A DNA stretch of 17,741 nucleotides from Bacteroidota bacterium (GTDB lineage: Bacteria > Bacteroidota > UBA10030 > UBA6906), in NCBI GenBank assembly GCA_016844425.1, contig JAERML010000016.1, positions 1 through 17,741 on the forward strand. Direction: 5' to 3'. The notes under the pieces are model-generated. The model was not told the origin of the DNA. It saw nothing but the letters and a program-made list of their open reading frames with translations, and did no database searches. Each line of letters starts with the position of its first letter. Positions within the stretch are counted from its first letter, which is position 1. The translations under genes were made by a program, and so were the position numbers. This document shows positions 14,004-17,741 of this stretch, piece by piece.

Positions 14004-16324
14004 GCCCTACTCCCACGAATGATCCCACCATCGGAAATGGTCGATGCTGCCGCAGGTTTCGTCTGCTCGGGCAACTGCTTCTTTGCAGTGGCAGGATACT
14101 TCACCCGTGTGTGGTAAATTCCCACCAGCACGGACAGAAATGCGGCCTTGATCTTGGTGAGGTCCTTCAATGTCAACGGGCATTCATCCAGCTCACCCTC
14201 TTCAAACCGTTTCCGGATGTATTCATCAATCAGGGCTTCCAGTTTTTGAGGAGACGGATCCTCCAGCGTGCGTGCACTCGCTTCAATGCCATCTGCCAGC
14301 ATCAGGATCCCTGTTTCCTTTGTCTGCGGTTTTGGTCCTGGGTACCGGTAGTCCTGGTCCTTGATTTCGTCCACCTTTGTTTCATCGTCGGAGCGGTGAG
14401 CTAGTTGGAGCGCTTTATCATAGAAGTACTCGATCCGTGTCGTCCCGTGATGCATTGGAATAAAGTCGACCACCTCCTCCGGCAGATCGTGCTCACGGGC
14501 AAGGGCAATGCCGTCTTTCACGTGCGCGGAAATAATCAGCGAGCTCATACGCGGAGCGAGCTTATCGTGTTTGTTGCGCGAGCCTTTCTGATTCTCCACA
14601 AAATAGGTTGGCTTTACAATCTTTCCCACATCATGAAAGTACGCTCCCACGCGGGCGAGTACCTCGTTTGCTCCGACGGCGAGCGCTGCCGCCTCTGCCA
14701 GACTCGCCATTGTCATGCTATGATGGTAGGTGCCTGGCGCTTGTTCGGACAACTGGCGCATGAGGGGATGGTTGAAATGGGAAAGCTCCATCAGTGTCAG
14801 GTCGGTCGTCACCTTGAAGACCCGCTCGAAGAAGATAAGCAGACCGTATGTCAGCACAGGTGAAATAATAGCATTGGTGACGCCGAACGTGAGTTGTTCA
14901 AGGATGACCTTGATGGACGCGAACTGTTCCATCCCGATGGCAAGAATGGCAACGGTGTATCCCAGCGCGATGAATCCCAACGACCGGAAGATCTGGGTAC
15001 GGTTCTTCACATCACGAACGGTGTAAACGGATAATGCCCCCGCAACCAGCGACGCGAGTGCGATAGTGTAATCATTCCCCCTGATGCCAGCCGTCAGGAA
15101 TGCGATGATTACTGTTCCATAGAACCCGACGCGTGAATCGAAAATGATTGTCAACAACATCGAAGCCGCGGGGACGAAGATCAGATACTCAAGGGGCGCA
15201 TTAACGTCCAGCTCCCGCGTCAGGTACGCAAAGAACCCTTCCATCAGGATGACCAGTCCGATGAGGGCCATCCGGCGGTTGTTCCAGAAGATCTTCTTCC
15301 GGAAGAGGTAGAGGTAGATCCCGTAAAGGACGACGACCATCGCGACATGCAGGACGATGCCAAGGAGTTGGGTCATCCTATCGGTCTCACTTCCCCTGTC
15401 CGCCTTGGCTCGCTGGAGCGATTCCAGCTTGAGCTTGATCTCCGGCGTAATCCGCTCATGCTTGCTGACAACACGCTCGTTCTCCTGAACAAACCCGTTG
15501 GTGCGAGCGACTGCCTCGATTGCCGCCCGGGCCCCTAATTCAGTCGCTGCAACGTTGAACTTGAGGTTCGGTGTGATAAACGTAATGCCGATCTTATATG
15601 CCAGGGCATTAATTCGTGGATCCGTCTTGTACGCCTTCTTCAGATCGTGCTCAAGCAACGCGCGGATGTCGTTGTGATCAAACAGACGGCTTGAGTTGAT
15701 GATCTCTTCGCTATTCCCTTTGCGCAGCGCAATCTCCTTGGGTGAAATGCCAGACTTGCTGGTGTCGAGAATTCCCGTGGCGAGATACGTTTCGAATGCA
15801 GAGACCAACACATCCGTCATTGCGGAAAATCCTCCGCTACCGGCGAGTGCAGAGAGGAGATCCCACTCCTGTTCGGTAAATGGTATCTCGAGACCGGCTG
15901 CGGCCTGCGAGAACTGCGAGGAATCGTACGCTGTTGAACGATCGCTCCCTGTCCGCTTGAGTTGCGACCGGAGCCGTGCGGCCTTCTGCATCTCGTTCAT
16001 GAACTTTCTCAGACGGTCAATCGCCTGGACCTCAACCCGGTTATCACGTTCGAATACGGGATAGACACTTTTTCGGGCGCGCGCTACATCGCGCTCATAT
16101 TCCCATTCTTCTCTGTAAATAGGGAACGAGAATGGCGCAATGAGGTCCTTCTGTGCCCAGACGGACCCGAGCTTGTAATCAAGTTCGATGGACTCTCCAC
16201 GCGGAAACATCATTGCCAACCCGCCAAAGAGCGCAATTGCAATCAAACCCTTTACAATCCGGTGTTGCGAGCGTCTGATTGCATTCAGAACCGCTGATAT
16301 GTTGACAGTTGATTGTTCTTCCAT
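14000..16324 (-). CDS. pgpH: 7TM-HD family phosphohydrolase, PgpH-type cyclic-di-AMP phosphodiesterase
   Basis: The 774 residues are arranged as one transmembrane helix (about 22-40), a large extracytoplasmic 7TMR-HDED domain (about 45-315), seven membrane helices (about 318-500) and a cytoplasmic HD domain. The metal ligands are visible: His535 in TYHHSMT, His564-Asp565 in AYFHDVGK, His601 in ISAHVKDG, His625-His626 in MHHGT and Asp678 in LADGIEAS. Characterised PgpH proteins hydrolyse c-di-AMP, a messenger tied to osmotic and cell-wall balance. The family match is strong, while the ligand of the outer domain is unknown. It opens a long operon, reading straight into xerD by a 4-base overlap. 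The ATG at 16324 lacks an SD. A lone TTGACA (16402-16397) lies upstream without a good -10. The C-terminal tail (about 745-774) is low-complexity. Confidence 0.93.
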   Translation of the reverse strand: MEEQSTVNISAVLNAIRRSQHRIVKGLIAIALFGGLAMMFPRGESIELDYKLGSVWAQKDLIAPFSFPIYREEWEYERDVARARKSVYPVFERDNRVEVQAIDRLRKFMNEMQKAARLRSQLKRTGSDRSTAYDSSQFSQAAAGLEIPFTEQEWDLLSALAGSGGFSAMTDVLVSAFETYLATGILDTSKSGISPKEIALRKGNSEEIINSSRLFDHNDIRALLEHDLKKAYKTDPRINALAYKIGITFITPNLKFNVAATELGARAAIEAVARTNGFVQENERVVSKHERITPEIKLKLESLQRAKADRGSETDRMTQLLGIVLHVAMVVVLYGIYLYLFRKKIFWNNRRMALIGLVILMEGFFAYLTRELDVNAPLEYLIFVPAASMLLTIIFDSRVGFYGTVIIAFLTAGIRGNDYTIALASLVAGALSVYTVRDVKNRTQIFRSLGFIALGYTVAILAIGMEQFASIKVILEQLTFGVTNAIISPVLTYGLLIFFERVFKVTTDLTLMELSHFNHPLMRQLSEQAPGTYHHSMTMASLAEAAALAVGANEVLARVGAYFHDVGKIVKPTYFVENQKGSRNKHDKLAPRMSSLIISAHVKDGIALAREHDLPEEVVDFIPMHHGTTRIEYFYDKALQLAHRSDDETKVDEIKDQDYRYPGPKPQTKETGILMLADGIEASARTLEDPSPQKLEALIDEYIRKRFEEGELDECPLTLKDLTKIKAAFLSVLVGIYHTRVKYPATAKKQLPEQTKPAAASTISDGGIIRGSRA

Positions 16325-16466
16325 TGCAGGAGAGGTATTGCAGGATTATGTAAAGAAATATCGGGAGAATCTCGAAGAGAAGCAATGCAAGCAGCTTGTC
16401 AACTCATTTCAACGATTTCTACACGTGCATTGTTCGACGGGCGTCCAATACCTGCGCGAGCACTCC

Positions 16467-16500
16467 ATAAAACAAAGAACCCCGACTCTTGTCGGGGTTC
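16467..16500 (-). terminator. Intrinsic terminator after the small cytochrome
   Basis: A perfect 10-base-pair stem, GAACCCCGAC and GTCGGGGTTC, around a 4-base loop (16500-16477), followed on the minus strand by TTTGTTTTAT. It ends the cytochrome transcript 17 bases after its stop and separates it from pgpH, so pgpH must have its own promoter between 16325 and about 16466. Confidence 0.9.
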
Positions 16501-16516
16501 GTCGCTTCATTCGAGC

Positions 16517-16927
16517 TCAGTTGTCCTTTGCTCCTTGATCGATCCAGTCGGTAATGAGTTTGATCTCCTCATCGCTCAGTTTCTTTTTTGATGGTTCGCC
16601 TTTCTTCTTCTTCGTGTCGAACGGCATGGGATCCCCAAATGGGGGGTTGGTGCTGATCTTCTGAATCAGGATACTCTGTTTGGGCTTACCCGCGATCACC
16701 GGTGACCCGTGCTTCCCGCCGGCCATGAGCAGCTCATAAGAATCCAGCGAGAGTTCGCTCGGATTGAAGTTTTCCTCTGCATGGCACGGAAGACATTGCT
16801 TCTTGATAATGAGAAACACATCCTTCTTGAAGGAGACTGACGCGCCGTTCTTCTGTTTCCTTGCCTCTTGTCCCATTGCTCCAACTGTAAACATCATAAC
16901 CGCTGCAACAAGGATCCACACTCTCAC
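16517..16927 (-). CDS. Small monoheme c-type cytochrome
   Basis: This is a 136-residue exported protein: signal peptide (1-19, ending AMGQ), then VSFKKDVFLIIKKQCLPCHA with the heme motif CLPCH (45-49). GDPMPF offers Met101 as a likely axial ligand, followed by a very Lys-rich stretch (106-116) and a C-terminal helix ending LITDWIDQGAKDN. This is the pattern of single-domain cytochromes found with Planctomycete-type and Bacteroidota-group electron proteins. The gene is read from GTG; of the in-frame GTGs, the one at 16927 is 5 bases from GGGAGG while that at 16930 is only 2, so I chose 16927. Its C-terminus closely resembles that of the cytochrome at 17390, so the two are paralogues. The partner and function are unknown. 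Confidence 0.85.
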   Translation of the reverse strand: MRVWILVAAVMMFTVGAMGQEARKQKNGASVSFKKDVFLIIKKQCLPCHAEENFNPSELSLDSYELLMAGGKHGSPVIAGKPKQSILIQKISTNPPFGDPMPFDTKKKKGEPSKKKLSDEEIKLITDWIDQGAKDN

Positions 16928-16932
16928 CACAA

Positions 16933-16938
16933 CCTCCC
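16933..16938 (-). promoter_or_regulatory. Ribosome-binding site of the small cytochrome
   Basis: GGGAGG on the minus strand. It is 5 bases before the second GTG (16927) and only 2 before the first (16930), which favours the second as start. Confidence 0.6.
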
Positions 16939-16996
16939 TTTATCAGATTGAACATGCTAGGTTATAAACAGTCGAATGCATCTTTTGGTTGCTTTG

Positions 16997-17377
16997 TTAT
17001 GGCACCTTTGAAATCTGGATGGTGACTTCTTTTTCTGGTGATGGCGAGCTGTCTTTGATCCTCACCGATGTTGATCCCGTTGCCACTGAAACGCCTGTGA
17101 TGGAAAGAACAGAAGTATCAAGAGTCGCGTTTACAAACTGCGCCGTTGCAAGGTTCGGACTTGGTGCAGATGCAATCAAGTACGGAGGGACGCCCGCGCT
17201 TACTGCAACTGTTCTTGTTTGATTTGTACTTACCGTTACCGAAGACGGTTCGGCTCTCAGACTACCTGCCTGCTGTTGTTGTGAGGACGACGGGGTTTCA
17301 TCCTTCGAGCACGAATGAGATGCAAGTATCAGAGCAATGACGAACACTCTCATGTGAACAACGGATCCCAGCCTCAT
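16997..17377 (-). CDS. Lipoprotein with Ig-like/Big-type domain
   Basis: The 126 residues begin with a lipoprotein signal (hydrophobic VFVIALILAS, then SHSC, Cys23). A Ser/Gln-rich linker with SSSQQQQ follows, then one beta-sandwich-like domain (about 40-125). That domain shows the repeating pattern of bacterial Ig-like (Big2-type) surface proteins: RAEPSSVTVSTNQTRTVAVS, GVPPYLIASAP, LSITGVSVATGSTSVRIKD. It is probably anchored in the periplasm or on the surface; in such families the domain serves adhesion or assembly, and no enzyme motif is seen. GGGAGG stands about 7 bases before the ATG at 17377, right after the upstream cytochrome's stop, so the two are cotranscribed. A second ATG 8 codons in would give a shorter, more usual signal. 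The exact family is not recognised. Confidence 0.8.
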   Translation of the reverse strand: MRLGSVVHMRVFVIALILASHSCSKDETPSSSQQQQAGSLRAEPSSVTVSTNQTRTVAVSAGVPPYLIASAPSPNLATAQFVNATLDTSVLSITGVSVATGSTSVRIKDSSPSPEKEVTIQISKVP

Positions 17378-17389
17378 CGAAATCCTCCC

Positions 17390-17741
17390 TCAGTTGTTCG
17401 CTGCTCCCTGGTTAATCCAATCGCGTATCAACTGTATCTGATCCGACGGTAGCTGGTTGCCCCCGAGAGGCATTCGCTGCCCGCATGTTCCTTCGAGACG
17501 TTTTATCAATGCACTTGCTGTTGCATCGGATCGCTTCACACGCTTATCGCCGGCACACGGACCTGTGATTGCGTTTACTTCCACGAGATTACCGTAGCTC
17601 ACTCCGGTTTGCAGCGAGAAGGGAGAACCGTTACCGGGGTGACACCCGGCGTTTACACAATTTGCAATAAAGATCGGCTGGACTTCAGCAGAAAACGAAA
17701 CAGCCCCAGCGCTAATGGTAACGTTTATGAGTATTCGTTGC
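17390..17741 (-). CDS. c-type cytochrome, 3' part only (runs off right edge)
   Basis: The frame is open from the window edge to the stop at 17390, giving about 116 residues without the start. The visible N-terminal part ends a signal-like stretch and reads VSFSAEVQPIFIANC, the classic lead-in to a heme site. The heme motif is CVNAGCH, a Cys-x4-Cys-His variant of the usual CxxCH. Two further cysteines (GPC and GTC) could form a disulfide, RMPLGG offers a methionine ligand, and the protein ends LIRDWINQGAANN, matching the cytochrome at 16517. A GTG inside (17602) is not the true start, because the heme site lies upstream of it. It is the first visible gene of the cytochrome-lipoprotein unit. 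Its electron partner is unknown. Confidence 0.82.
   Translation of the reverse strand, partial: QRILINVTISAGAVSFSAEVQPIFIANCVNAGCHPGNGSPFSLQTGVSYGNLVEVNAITGPCAGDKRVKRSDATASALIKRLEGTCGQRMPLGGNQLPSDQIQLIRDWINQGAANN

Noticed and set aside
16323..16344. Direct repeat ATTGCAGG next to the pgpH start
   Set aside because: Only two 8-base copies 14 bases apart; too short to separate from chance.
16397..16402. Perfect TTGACA as the pgpH promoter
   Set aside because: No acceptable -10 box lies 15-19 bases below it, so I did not list it as a feature.
1..17741. CRISPR array, toxin-antitoxin pair, insertion sequence, tRNA or rRNA
   Set aside because: No regularly spaced repeats, transposase motifs, small paired toxin/antitoxin genes or RNA-gene signatures were seen on either strand.

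Overview
The window looks like chromosomal DNA from a Gram-negative bacterium of the Bacteroidota/Chlorobiota/Ignavibacteriota group, with a G+C content in the mid-50s by eye. Support for this comes from an OstA/LptD-type outer-membrane assembly protein, several lipoproteins with lipoboxes, a PgpH-type 7TM-HD protein, periplasmic cytochromes of the 'SF..dvqPIF..C...CH' style, and -10 boxes of the form TAnnTTTC, close to the Bacteroidota TAnnTTTG box. The group assignment is inference from gene style, not a search result. Every gene but one lies on the minus strand, so transcription runs mostly from right to left.

Layout, in transcription order. (1) 17741-16467: two small c-type cytochromes, the first cut by the window edge, flank a lipoprotein with an Ig-like/Big-type domain. 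A strong intrinsic terminator closes this unit. (2) 16324-7580: a long run of closely spaced or overlapping genes. It holds the cyclic-di-AMP phosphodiesterase-type pgpH, xerD, a class V aminotransferase (cysteine-desulfurase-like), lysA (broken), asd, a redoxin, a TlpA/ResA-like thioredoxin and an unknown lipoprotein, and it ends at an intrinsic terminator. (3) 7565-3802: a bifunctional homocysteine S-methyltransferase/methylenetetrahydrofolate reductase, a class II aldolase and D-Ala-D-Ala ligase. (4) 3400-3783: the only plus-strand gene, a small lipoprotein with a good promoter and Shine-Dalgarno (SD), convergent with ddl and divergent from ftsB. (5) 3289-1: an FtsB/DivIC-like protein, rarA and the N-terminal third or more of lptD, which runs off the left edge.

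Functionally this is mostly core metabolism and envelope biology: the aspartate/DAP/lysine branch (asd, lysA), peptidoglycan precursor synthesis (ddl), cell division (ftsB, xerD), LPS export (lptD), one-carbon/methionine metabolism and extracytoplasmic redox chemistry.

The points most worth a second look are: lysA is interrupted by a deletion plus frameshift; the class II aldolase carries a linker plus an amphipathic C-terminal helix resembling a microcompartment encapsulation peptide; a promoter-like element fires directly into a terminator hairpin ahead of the methionine gene; a GNRA-looped palindrome of 'PAQAG' type encodes the signal-peptide end of the TlpA-like protein; and the cytochrome/Ig-lipoprotein cluster at the right edge. 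I saw no clear new defence or mobile system, CRISPR array, rRNA or tRNA. No gene-free stretch exceeds about 200 bases.
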